A DNA stretch of 64,000 nucleotides from Melastoma dodecandrum. Its lineage: Eukaryota; Streptophyta; Magnoliopsida; Myrtales; Melastomataceae. The stretch spans positions 62,001 through 126,000 of the forward strand of contig JARUPY010000502.1 in assembly GCA_029817715.1 (NCBI GenBank), written 5' to 3'. Position numbers and translations under genes: made by a program. The notes beneath the pieces were generated by a model that was not told the origin of the DNA, did not search any database, and saw only the letters and a program-made list of their open reading frames with translations. Below, piece after piece: positions 11,740-23,299 of the stretch; positions within the stretch are counted from its first letter, which is position 1; each line of letters begins with the position of its first letter.

Positions 11740-13234
11740 CTTAGGGCAATAATAAGAAATCGAATTCCCCTTCCCACCCCCATTGCCCTAACCCTAGGAG
11801 AGAGAGGGAGAGATTTTGACGCCACGACCTCGACGACCGTCTCCCGTTGATTCGGGCACCATCCAATCGCTGGTTTTCCTCCACTCCTGTTGTTTGCACT
11901 AGCTCCCAAATCTTTGTTTGTTTGCCCTCCCCTCCCCCCTGATTCAGGTGAATTGATCGAAACCCTAGAATTCTGATCCTTCCCGATTTTCCCGGGGGGA
12001 ATGCTCGTCTTGGTCCTCTCACGGGATTGCTGCTCGATGGAGCTGGTTCCGTGTGGTTGGGGTGGGGGAAGCATCCGTGTATGCATGCTCTGAGGTTTTG
12101 TTGATCTGGATATGCCCCTGGCAAGTGCTTGGTATGATCTTAGTGACCTGCATTGGTGCATAGCAGGTGATTGTTTCCCAGTTTGAGGTGTGTGGCTAGC
12201 CAGAGGTCTTTTTTTCGGACATTGATGGATCGCGCTTTAGTGCAGGGGACTTGGTTGAAAGTTACTATTTTTGGAGAGTACGTTTTGAGCTTGCCCGTAC
12301 AATGCGAGTAGTTAGCTTGGATGTTGTCGTCATGGTCATTTGCCTTATCCCAGGCGGCCTTTCACTGTCACCGATTCCACTTTGTTAATCTTTGTGGAGG
12401 CTCTTGCTGTCAGATTTAAGCTGCATTTGCTTGGGGCAGTTGAGCTTATGTTGAGGGCACTCTCTTTTGTTTCAAACTATGTTGTCAGAAAATTAGAGCT
12501 TAAGTTTGGCCTAGTTGGATAGTCTAATTAGTGGTACTGGAGGCAAATTACCTAGTGAGTACTTGCTTCTGATATTTGCAGATGCATTTTATTTCCATAC
12601 CACCAGAGATGGGACGCTGCATTATACTTGAGAAGTTTCTCATTCGACATTCATGTATTCTGGTGACCAGTAAAAGACATCAAATAGAGTTTCTATGTTG
12701 TGTGCATGTTTTACTCGTGATGTCATCTGGTCAGGAGTTTCGCGTTAGTGTTTCTGCATAGTCGTTTCACAGGATTCCTGAGTTACCCCTTTTATTAGTT
12801 AATGCTGGTATACATGATTCTGTGTGGTGTAAGCAGCAATTTAGTCAGTGATACTAATATTCTTGAAGGTGCCCGTATGTTATGTTTAGAGAGGCTCAGG
12901 ACAGAAAGGGAAACGGGTCTCTGAAAATTCTGTCACATAATTAAAAATTTCCTTTTGAATCCTCAGCTTTCCTTTCTTTTTCAACCTTCATAATCGGACC
13001 AGGGGTTGATTGGATCGAGCTCACAGTTTTTTTCATTTTTAGCATTTTGAGATATCTTTTACTTACTTTGGAGCTTGTACTGCTGCATGTGGTCTATTTA
13101 GCGAAGGTGGTTGATGAACTCTCGAAAAGATTAGTTTCCATTTATTGCCAGCGTACTTTTTGGTGCCGTTTTTCATTTCCTTTTTTGTTTGCATCGTCCT
13201 GGGTGATGTGAAGAAATTTAGTTTTGGGCTATAG
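11740..13234 (+). promoter_or_regulatory. EAF1 promoter/5' leader and probable leader intron
   Basis: GC-richer leader-like DNA begins about 11,760 (AGAGAGAGGGAGAG at about 11,800). A plausible donor GCTTG|GTATGATC lies near 12,131. A plausible acceptor CTATAG|GCGAAT ends at 13,234, just before the exon carrying the ancestral start codon. The frames inside are interrupted, and nothing in them resembles a protein. Plant EAF1 genes commonly have a leader intron. Exact transcript ends cannot be read from the sequence. Confidence 0.45.
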
Positions 13235-13241
13235 GCGAATA

Positions 13242-13289
13242 ATGTTAATGCATGGACGGAGGTTAGGGAGGCCATATTGTAAATGCTGA
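13242..13289 (+). other. Short upstream ORF at the ancestral EAF1 start
   Basis: ATGTTAATGCATGGA is followed after 13 codons by TGA at 13,287-13,289. Plant EAF1 proteins begin with MHG, and ATGCATGGA (13,248) is that start codon. The frame between it and the conserved IVNAE-like block is two bases out, so the ancestral start now opens a short uORF that stops before the main frame. Either an indel in the genome or an assembly error would produce this. Confidence 0.55.
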
Positions 13290-13299
13290 AGCCGCTTCC

Positions 13300-16200
13300 A
13301 TGGGAGGAATTGTTGATGGAGGAGCTGGCATTGACATTAAGACCTCCCCACGTCAGGCAGCGATTGAAAAGGCTCAAGCAGAGCTTAGGTACGTTGTTCA
13401 GTTGATTGATATTATGTCAATCCATCTTATTACCTGGTTTGTTTATATTCTGTGAGCGGATTTCTGGTTTCTTTCAAACAGACACGAGTACGATGTGCGA
13501 GATAAAAGAAGAAGAGAATTGGAGTTTCTTGAGAAAGTACGTTTCTGTTTTTAATTTTTTTATTACATATTTTCTAAAAATATAGACTATTTTCTGTTAT
13601 CGTCGTGCTTAATCAGTATTTCAATCTGACATGCCCATGTATCTCGTTTTTTAGGGTGGAAATCCTTTAGACTTTAAACATGGAAATGCAGCTTCTGTTA
13701 GTATACAATCCACATCACTGGTAGACCAACATAAGGAGCAATGTCTCCCTGGGTATGTTTGGCCCTGTTACTTAATTTCATTGACAGTATAGTACTTCAA
13801 TATATTCAGGCATGAAAAGGTCCTTTTGCATCAATTTTATTTTTGTCCGTCCAGCGATGCAAAAGTCAGTTTGGCATTGACTGCTTCAACCCATGGAGAT
13901 TCTATTGAGAGTAGTGGTAGACTGGGGGTGACCGCAGCATGTGAACACAACAGTGCTGATAGTCATGTACGTTTTGATGGGGGCACTGAAGTTCCAGAAG
14001 GCGATGAAAAGCTCGTGCGTCTTGATAGGAAGAATTCTGTTGTGCATCCGGACCAGTCTGTCAAAACTGATAGTAATTGCAGCGCCAAAGAATCGGAAGA
14101 TTCTGCCATTTTCCGACCATACGCCAGGAGAAATAGGTCAAGATTGAACCGGGATGATGGTCGGCCAAGTTCAATGGATTTATTGAACTCCCACACAAGC
14201 CATGAAACTTCATTGCCTACTCGTTCCCTTATCAAAGATTCAAGGGTCTTGACGTTGGATTCTTCTGACCGAAAAGAACCAAATCCCTTCTCTGTTTCGC
14301 AGGCCAGAATGCCTGATAATAACGATGGATTGCTATCCAAGAGCAGTACTCCGGAGACTTGCTTAGGGAATGAGGTAGATGGTACGTCTCTAGAATCCAG
14401 TATAACCCTTAAGAAAATTGACTTCTCAGTTGATAAGTTGGATCCGGCAATGAGGATAGAACAGCATCATGAATGCTTAACTGATACTCAGAAAACTTCT
14501 ACTGGCGTGCCTTGCAAGGGAATTGATGTTAGTGGAGAGACAGAAGTGTCTGCAGATGGTTGTAATCTTCCTTCTGCTCATTCGTTAAATGAGGACCTTG
14601 AAATGGGTGGCCGGCTGAAAAGTATTTGTGAAATAGTTGTTAATGATAAAACAACAGTTAATGAAGCCTTGAACAGCAATGTGGCTGCCAATTCAAAAGC
14701 TCTAGATTCGGAATCCTCTTGTGCTTGTTCTACTGAAAAGGTGCCTGTTGATCCAATGAACACTGATCAACAAACTGTTAGAGGGGGAGAAACAGGATTG
14801 ACTGGGGTTGAGAACATGGCTGGTGGTGAAACTGCCAATGGACAGAATAACAATAAGACATTGAAAGGTGAAGCTGATGGTGAAGGGGATGATATGTTGT
14901 GGAAGCAGAATTGCATTGATAATGTTATGACAGATCAAGGTGAAAATAAATCACATGGTAACTTCACCTCTGTCATTGAGCCTAGCCCTGTCGAGCCTAA
15001 GAGAGAAGAAACTGAACTTTTAGCTGATAATGCCAATGCAAATGAGGAAAATTTCCCTGACATGAAGCCCGAAGGGCCACCCAAGGCAGCTACCTCTGAA
15101 AGTTGCAAGAATAGTCCGCCTGAGAGAGTTGAGGTTGCTGATCATGAGGTTGCATCTGTTGACAATCACTCAAGCCTGCCTGCAACAGTGAATGAAGATT
15201 ATGTTTTGGAAGAGGCAAAGATAATTGAAGTAAGTTTGTTTTCTTGCTGTTTTGTTCTTTTTTTTTTGTAATATCCTTATAAACTGGTGTTTGTGGCCTT
15301 ATGTTCGAACAGGCCAAGCGTAAGAGAATAGCTGAGTTATCCATTGGCACAATGGCCTTTGAGGAACGCCACCGATCTCACTGGGAATTTGTCCTGGAAG
15401 AGATGGCATGGTTGGCAAATGATTTTGCTCAGGTTCACCGCTGAATGCTTGGTTCTGTGCTTTCTGTCTAACTTCTTGCCACTACTTTTTCCTTGCGATA
15501 ATGCTTGTTTGTGAAATATCTTAGGAGCGCCTTTGGAAGAGCACCACTGCCTCTCAGCTGTGTCACCGTGCTGCTTCTGCATCATGTTTGAGGTTGAAAA
15601 GGCAGAATATGCGGAGTAATCATAAGAAAGTGGCATTCACCTTGGCCAAGGGTGTGATGCAGTTTTGGGGGTCCATGGAGAATAACTTGAATATCGTGGA
15701 GGATAGTGGAAGCTCTGATGGGAAAGTACTCAGGGGTGAACCTGCTGATTTGGGGAGGGATGTTGACGCTGAAGGATCTTCGGGCAAAGTTGATCCTGAC
15801 ACGGTGAGGTTAACTCATTACGAGTCTTCTACATGCTTTGTCACCCAATTCCGAGTTTGGCTTGCATGATCGTTTCAATATTTTCTTTCATTTAATTGCT
15901 ATGTAAAATAAAGCTTTTTCGACGATTTTATTTCCGTTTATGCTCGAGCTATAATTTATTTGACATTGATGGCATATTGTAATGCATGTTTTCCAATAAA
16001 TGGAGATTCTTTTAACCGTCCAAGCACAACGTTTTGCTTTTGTTCTTTTGTACAAAGCACAAATCAAATTGGTAAGAACGCAACCTTTACTTCTTGGCTG
16101 TGACAGTAATTATTTTGTGTTTGATATGCCGCCATCCCAGTCAGTTATCCTCTCTGTTTCCAAGTAACTCAATAATCGTATTAAGCTGAAGGTTTTAAAG

Positions 16201-19200
16201 TCTATATATCTATTCATAAACTTATTGATCAGAAAGAAACTCAGCCACCAATGTCAATGTTTATCTCTCTCTATTCATGGTATGCTTTTACTAAATATGA
16301 ATTGTTTGCTCCTGTAGATATGATTAATGTGAGACAAAAATTCATTTTGGTTTCAATTTATATGTAAGTTGGACTGTCTAAAGAATATCAGGCTGATGAG
16401 GGTGACTCTTATGATGCAACTAGGGGCAAGAATTGTGTGATAACAATGTATCGCTTCAGAGTCACAGGAAATGCCCACTTCTTCAATCCTATGCAGTACG
16501 ATTTTTGAGGCAGACAAGTTCTCATGTTCCCTCATTTCAAGCTGAGTTGCCTGAGATTGTGGATGAGTCCGACTCTCAGCAGGTGTCATGGGGGGATCAT
16601 CTCACAGAAGTAAGATTAGTTGATTGATATGGATTTCATAATAATTTATTGTCTTGTGTTGATTGACTTGGTTCTTTCACTTTTTGTGACAACATGATGA
16701 TGGAACTGTTTTCTAAAATGATGCAGGAAAAACTGTTCTACACGGTTCCCTCTGGTGCAATGGAGACTTACCGGAAATTAATAGAATCTTATACGTCACA
16801 GCGTGAAGTGAGTGCACTATGGATGTAACTGGTTATGGTCGTCTTATTATTATTGTTATCGTTAGTATTTTGAGCTTCCTGTTTTCTCTTATTACGAGGT
16901 TTTAGGATCACGATTACAATGATTGTATATGCATCTTCTTAGCCTTTTGGCCTATTGACTGTTGCTTTACTTCAGGGGACTGGAAATATTCAAGACCCTA
17001 AAATGCGAATGTCAGAAGTTTGTGGTATGTTATTATATTTCCCTGTTTCCTATATCAGTGCTTATAATTGCTAGATTATTTATCTATGGTGCATTTTTTA
17101 CGATGTAGACTATGGGTATCAAGAAAATGCATACAATGAAGGTGGGGGTGAAAACCGGCACATACTATTTGCCCGGAGCCTTTGAAGACAGCAAGTCATT
17201 AGCAGTATCCCAGAAAAAGCGGAAGGTTACCACCAGGCCCTATGAAGCTGACTCACCAATCGGACGCTATGCAATCGGTACTCAACAGACCATGGGGAAA
17301 AGGCCGTCAAATTTTGTCGGTCAGATACCAACAAAACGGTTTCGCTCTGCATCGCGACCTAGAGTTATACTTCCTTCAGGCACTGCTGCTAGTGTGAACA
17401 GCTTTCTGGCTCCAACTAAAACTGATGCTTCTAGTGGAGACACTAGTTCTTTCCAGGATGACCAGAGTACTGTGCCTAGTGCATTACGAATGCAGAAAAG
17501 TGGGGAGGTTGATTCTGTTGGCAATTATGGTAGTAGTTTTTCCCATGATATGGCGGAAACATCAATGACAAAGAAGAGGAGGAAAAAGCATTCGGTATGG
17601 AGTTGGTCTTGGCAGATCACGACTCTTTCTTTCATCGCATCTGCAATTTCAGCTCAGTTGTTTTGTTTATTTATTTGCAGGGATCCCAATTTGAGCAGGG
17701 TTGGCAGATGGATTCGCCAATCCTTGCTGAGCAGGTTCTTGTTTGCTGATCATTCTAGTTGATGCTTTGAATATGTTCACTGATATGCTCTTATGTATGA
17801 GATACACTTTGTGGACATTAATACACTTTTGTATTGTGAAAGCCCTGTTTGGTATATTTCGTTTACTGGTGTGTGATGAAGACTAATGCTTTTCTATTTA
17901 CTACATATTTGTATTTAATTAATTTGAAACATTCCCTGGACTTTGCAGTGGGACAAATCGAAGAGGAGATTGGAGAATCATCACTTTGAATCCAATGGCA
18001 CTAGTGGTAACTTTTTCTTTGATTTATTTACAACACCCCGCCTTATACTTTGTGCTGTTCGTAATGATATGTATATAAAAATTTAAATGAGAAGGTTTGT
18101 ATGATCAACCTGTAATCAAGAAGCCAAAGGTCATGAAGCATTCAGCTGATAATTCCTTGGACAACTTTGTGACTGGATCTATTCCTTCTACCATGGCTTC
18201 ACAAAGCGTATCCAACCCAAAGAAAATCCTCAAAATATTTAATGGACATGATGGTGGCAGGAAAACAAAAACACTCAAGGTAGTTTGAGCACCAGGCTTT
18301 TTTCTACTGACATTTTCTCTTTAAGACACTTTTCCTTTTGAACAACACTTTGCCTAGAAATTTCTTTGTATTAAGTAGAATTTTTTTGGACAAAGGGATT
18401 GTGTTAGATAACTAATAATAGTTTGGTTACATGCAAAGTTATGTAGAAGTTAACATATGAGTTTATCTACAGAGTCCATCAGTTCAGCCAGGCTCCGGAA
18501 GCTCTTGGTCACAGTTTGAAGACCAGGTTATTCCCTGTTCATCTTTTACTATCTTATTTTAAGATTATTCACTGACAACATCTGAGCTCTGTAGGCACTT
18601 GTTGTCCTTGTACATGACATGGGTCCAAACTGGGAGCTTGTGAGTGATGCGATTAACAGCATTCTGAAGCTGAAGGTACCCAGAACAGATCCAAACTGAC
18701 TTTTGCTTTCCATGATGTTTTATTATCGATTACATGTAGTGTTCAATAACATTTGTTCGGGAAATTTTGCTATGGGGCTTGCAGTGGTCATTGGTAAATA
18801 TATGGACACCTTGGCATGTTGCTAATTTTCTTACTGCATTCTGAAAAGGTGTTTCCTGGAATCAAGCTGTTGACGCCTTCTATTTTACCTTATGCAGTGT
18901 GTATACCGAAAGCCTGCTGAATGCAAGGAACACCACAAAGTTCTGATGGATAAGACTGCTAATGATGGAGCTGATAGTACTGAAGATTCAGGGTCCTCCC
19001 AACCTTATCCGTCTACTTTACCAGGAATACCAAAGGCAAATTTATTTTCCTTCCAATTTGAATGGGAAGTTGCAAGAAAGCAGTGATGGTTGTTTTATCA
19101 TCTTTTGATATTTTGCAGGGAAGTGCAAGACAGTTATTTCAACGTCTACAAGGCCCCGTTGAAGAGGATATTATGAGAGAACATTTCAATAAGATAATTC

Positions 19201-22200
19201 AAATTGGACAAAAGCAACGGAACAACAAAATGCAGGTGTGTTGCTGATTCATAGTTGCCAGGTGCTTTTTTTATAAGTAATAATACCCAGTGGACTTATA
19301 AAAAAAATAATACCCAGCGGCTGCAAAGATTCAAATTTGGGATCTCCAAGTGAATCCTCAATGCCTGGACCATTGGATGCTTTTTTATTAAATGCAAATT
19401 AGAAGAACTTGATCCAGATTGAGATTTGGCATTGAGACAACGGCATTGTCTTGTTAAATGGTATTTGGAGGAGTCTGGGTTCCTTGGGCCTAATTAGTGT
19501 TTAGATGATCAAAATAGGGGTACAGAAAGTTCTTGTCAGTTTCAGTAGGGAAGTTGCTGTCATTCTTTGTGGATGTTGGCTTTGTTGTTATATGTTCAGA
19601 TATGTCTACAATATTACTAAATAACAAAAACTGATATTACTATGACTAAACAGCTGTTAATCTCTGACCTATCTTTATGTGTAGCCTATTGCACTGATGG
19701 ATTTCTATAGGATGTCTGTGAATAAAATCTGAGACAAGCTCTAGTTTTTACCTTGCCAAAAATAGTTAAGATGACTATATCTTTATTTGCTATAATTAGA
19801 GTCCGGTCTTCCCCCAACCCAACCCAAAAAAAGAAAAATAAAACTGGTTGAAAGTGCTCTGCATATTGTCATTTTTCTCCATTTTATTAGTCCATTGAGT
19901 CATCTCTTACTTTTTGTGGAACTTATGTTTGGTTCTGGTGGCTCATTTTCATTGTCTTTCTTACCATTTGGGCCTGCCACATGTTTAAGGATACCTTGTA
20001 AACTTGTTAATCCTCAAGAACATGAAAACTAGCAGTGTATTTGGTTTCTTGATCAACATTTTATTGACTGCACCGATTGTGGTATTTTGAAGCGTTACGT
20101 GATGCATTTTCTTAGTGCTTTTCTTCACTGTATGTTCATAATCTCAAGATTTCTCCATTAAGCTGGAAGGTTTTATACATGTACTATGGATCTAGCTAAC
20201 CAATTTATTTTCCTCCGACTGAAGAATGAGAGCCATGATGTGAAGCAAATGGCTGTTCACAATTCACATTTTGCTGCTCTTTCCCAAGTTTGTCCCAATA
20301 ACCTCAATGGTGTCATCCTCACGTAAGTGAGAGTTTGGATCCTTTACACTTTAATTATTTCATCATGGTGCAACTTTGTATGAGGAAGTACTGACAATTA
20401 GGATGTACTTACATGCCTCTGAAGGCCCCTCGATTTGTGTGAGGAAGACAGTACAAATGCTGATATTCTTCTTCCTCACGGTTATCAAGGTTCCCATGGT
20501 AATAGCTTGGCAGCAACAAATCAAGTATCAGCTGCATCAGCGCTTCCCAATTCTGGGACATATCGCTCCCTCCCAGGTTCTGGGGGGACTGTCTGTAGTC
20601 CGAATCTGTTACCAACGTCTGCTCCCCATAATGCTCCATCAAGGTGATTTTTATGTGTATTTTTATTGTGGATTCTTTCTCCGATATTTCCCATTTCTGT
20701 GACTGCCGAATATCCACTATACTCCCTTGCTGCATTATTAGGGATGGTCGATACAATGTCCAGAGACAATCAGCTCCGCCCTCAGATGAGCAGCACAGGG
20801 GCCAACAGCATGATCATGCACTATCAAGTAGAAATAGCCAGCATTCTAAGTTGTCTGTTTCTGGAAATGATCGGGGTGTCCGTGCATTTCCCAATAGTAA
20901 CAACATTGGAATTCCAACTGCTACAAACAGAAGTATGATGCCCTCACCTAAACCAGCTTTTCAAGGGCCGGCGGGTACGCCAGCAATGAACCCCAGCAGT
21001 ATGCTATCCTCTGGTCTGGTGGAAGTGCCAGGTAGTGGAAACTTACATATGGGATCTAATCCGAGTCAAGCAACACCATTTATGAGACCTCGTGAGACGT
21101 TGCATTCAGCAAGGGTTGGTGCTTTTGTTACTGTTATGTTCAGTAATATTTGTCTTAATTTTTTGACAAATCTTCCATCTCTCTCAGTTCTTATATCTCT
21201 TTTATATTTTATGGAAATTTCGAATGTGAAGTGCTCACAACTTCCTGTGGGAAATTGTTTCTTGGTATTGATGATTACTGGAGTGCGATCCGGTTAAAAT
21301 GAAAATATCTGCTAGATAAGCCTGGATATTGTGACTTCTGCTGTTATTACTTGCAACACTTAGCTAATACCCCTCTGCTTCAAGCTATTGGGTCTACTGC
21401 TTATCAATCAATGAAGTAGTAACACTAAGCACCTCGTTATATGTATTGAACTTTATGCTCGTAATGCAGAAACTTTGTTTTCACATATCAATTGCTTATT
21501 AATCACGATGAAAATATGAAAATTTAGTTATCATGACAACCTTGTTTATCCTAGTGTATTTTGACAGAAAAGGGCTAAAGCGTTTATTATTAAGTGTTGA
21601 TTGATTATTTATTATCTATGATGTTAATTGTTCGTTTCTTAATTTGCAACAGCCAGGTAATATGGAGCATCAGAGGCAGATGATGGCACCTGAACTGCAG
21701 ATGCAAGTTGCCCAAGGGAACTCTCATGGTATTCCCTTAGCAAACGGTGCAGCTTCTGGCTTCTCAAACCAGGGCACTTCACCCGTCTCAACTTTTCCGG
21801 CCCATTCTCAGTCTCAACAGCAGATTCCCCCTCATCAATCACCAGCTCACAACCGCCATCAGAATACACATCTTCAGGGTACCAATCATTCAACTGGACC
21901 ACAATCTCAAGCCTATGCAATCCGGCTTGCAAAAGAAAGGCAGCTTCAGAAACGTTTTATGCAACAACAGCAGCTTCCATCCTCTGGTTCCTTAATATCC
22001 CATGTTCAACCATCCCCTCAAAAACCATTACCGTCTGCATTGCCAAGCAGTACACAAGTTCCTTTGCAGTCTACAACTCAGCCAGTACCACCGGCACCAC
22101 TCACCCCATCTTCTCCCATTAATCCAATGATTCCAACGCATGTCCCGAAGGTTCCGATGCAAGCCTCTGGACTTGTCAGGAATGCTCAGAGTAGTGTAGG

Positions 22201-23299
22201 TAATCAGGTTGGTAAGCAGCGACAACGTCTGTTGCAGCAGCACCAACAATTTCAACAGTCTGGGAGACAACATCCTCAGCAACGGCATTTAACTCAAGCT
22301 CCAGCTAAAGTTCCAAAAGGAGGTGGCAGAGGCAATGCCATGACTAATCAGAATCTCCAGAATGAGTCATCTAAAATAAACGGTATCTCATTAGCTCTTG
22401 GCAGTTCAGCTGGTGAAAAAGATGTTATGAGAGGTCAGGGTCTGATCAGTATGCATCCCGTTCAACAGTCGAAACCACTGGCTTCCCAGCTAAACCATCC
22501 CCAGGTGCCACCGCAGACATCTTCTGATTTGACACCTTCTTTGAAGCAGTTCCATCAGCAGCACCAACCATGCTCTCACTCAGATGGTAGTTCTCAGGGG
22601 CAGATTTTACCTGTTCCTTCTGGACAAAATATGCATCATTCGGCTTCTTCAACACCAATGGCTTCTAACCACTTAGAGGTTCAGCTCCCCCAGCTTACTA
22701 ACAAGAGACAGCTTCCGCTAACCCAATCAATTGGGCCGAGGATGGCTCAAAACCAAGTGGCCCACGAACCACTGGCTGAATCACTATGTGATTGCAAAGG
22801 AGATCCCAGTCCTGTTAGTAATACCTTAACGGTGGGTGCAAGCAAGGGGATGCCTCTGGCATCTCATGATTCTAGTGGTAGCCCGCCAATTCATTGGCAA
22901 GTATCCGAACCATTGTATGAGTCAGGAATTATGAGTGCAACTGGCCAAATTGGCCGCGGTGGAAATCTGGTGTATTCTGGGGCAGCCAGGAGTAATTTGC
23001 TCTCCTCCGTTAACCAAGGATTGGGGCCAAAACAAAAGTTGGATGTCCCATCTGTGCAATGTCAGGGCCCTGGATTGGTTGAAGAGCAGAGGCAACTGCA
23101 GAGTACACATTCAAGACATTCTTCTGCATTAACTCCGTCACCTCAGCAGCCTTACAATGCAGTGAAACAGGTTTCTCAGCTTGAACAGCTACCTTCCAAA
23201 GAACAGTCATTACATTCCCAGCCCCACCATCAAACACCAAATTTGGTGGCTAGCCAGGAGAATACTTGTCCAAGGCAAGCAAATTCTGATGTGGGATGA
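13300..23299 (+). CDS. EAF1: EAF1-type chromatin modification protein (NuA4 scaffold), 21 exons, one frame break
   Basis: EAF1 is the platform subunit of the plant NuA4 histone H4 acetyltransferase in the nucleus. Exons: 13300-13388, 13482-13536, 13655-13752, 13855-15229, 15313-15432, 15525-15803, 16424-16609, 16727-16807, 16976-17024, 17109-17594, 17681-17734, 17949-18006, 18095-18279, 18473-18526, 18595-18675, 18898-19035, 19119-19235, 20225-20322, 20425-20643, 20742-21114, 21653-23299. Phases agree throughout except exon 10. Landmarks: KTSPRQAAIEKAQAELR and RRRELEFLEK near the N-terminus; HSA domain in exons 5-6 (HWEFVLEEMAWLANDFAQER, residues about 560-650); YAVRFL in exon 7; SANT/Myb-like domain in exons 14-16 (FEDQALVVLVHDMGPNWELV, about 1,050-1,110); GSARQLFQRLQGP in exon 17; Gln/Pro/Ser-rich tail in exon 21. 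Exon 10 opens as DYGYQENAYNE but continues one base later as TYYLPGAFEDSK. Allowing for that base gives 1,946 residues, a usual length. Intron 16 has a GC donor. The exon 7 acceptor is the least certain. Confidence 0.88.
17125..17160 (+). other. One-base frame break in EAF1 exon 10
   Basis: The frame entering exon 10 matches the family (DYGYQENAYNEGGG) but runs to TGA at 17,183-17,185. The next frame carries the expected continuation (TYYLPGAFED...SQKKRK) to the end of the exon and joins exon 11 in phase. One extra base must lie in the stretch GGTGGGGGTGAAAACCGG. The G5 and A4 runs there are typical places for sequencing indels. Confidence 0.75.

Noticed and set aside
11733..12161. 142-codon and 127-codon minus-strand frames
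   Set aside because: They lie antisense in the GC-rich EAF1 leader and resemble no protein. The frames come from the base composition.
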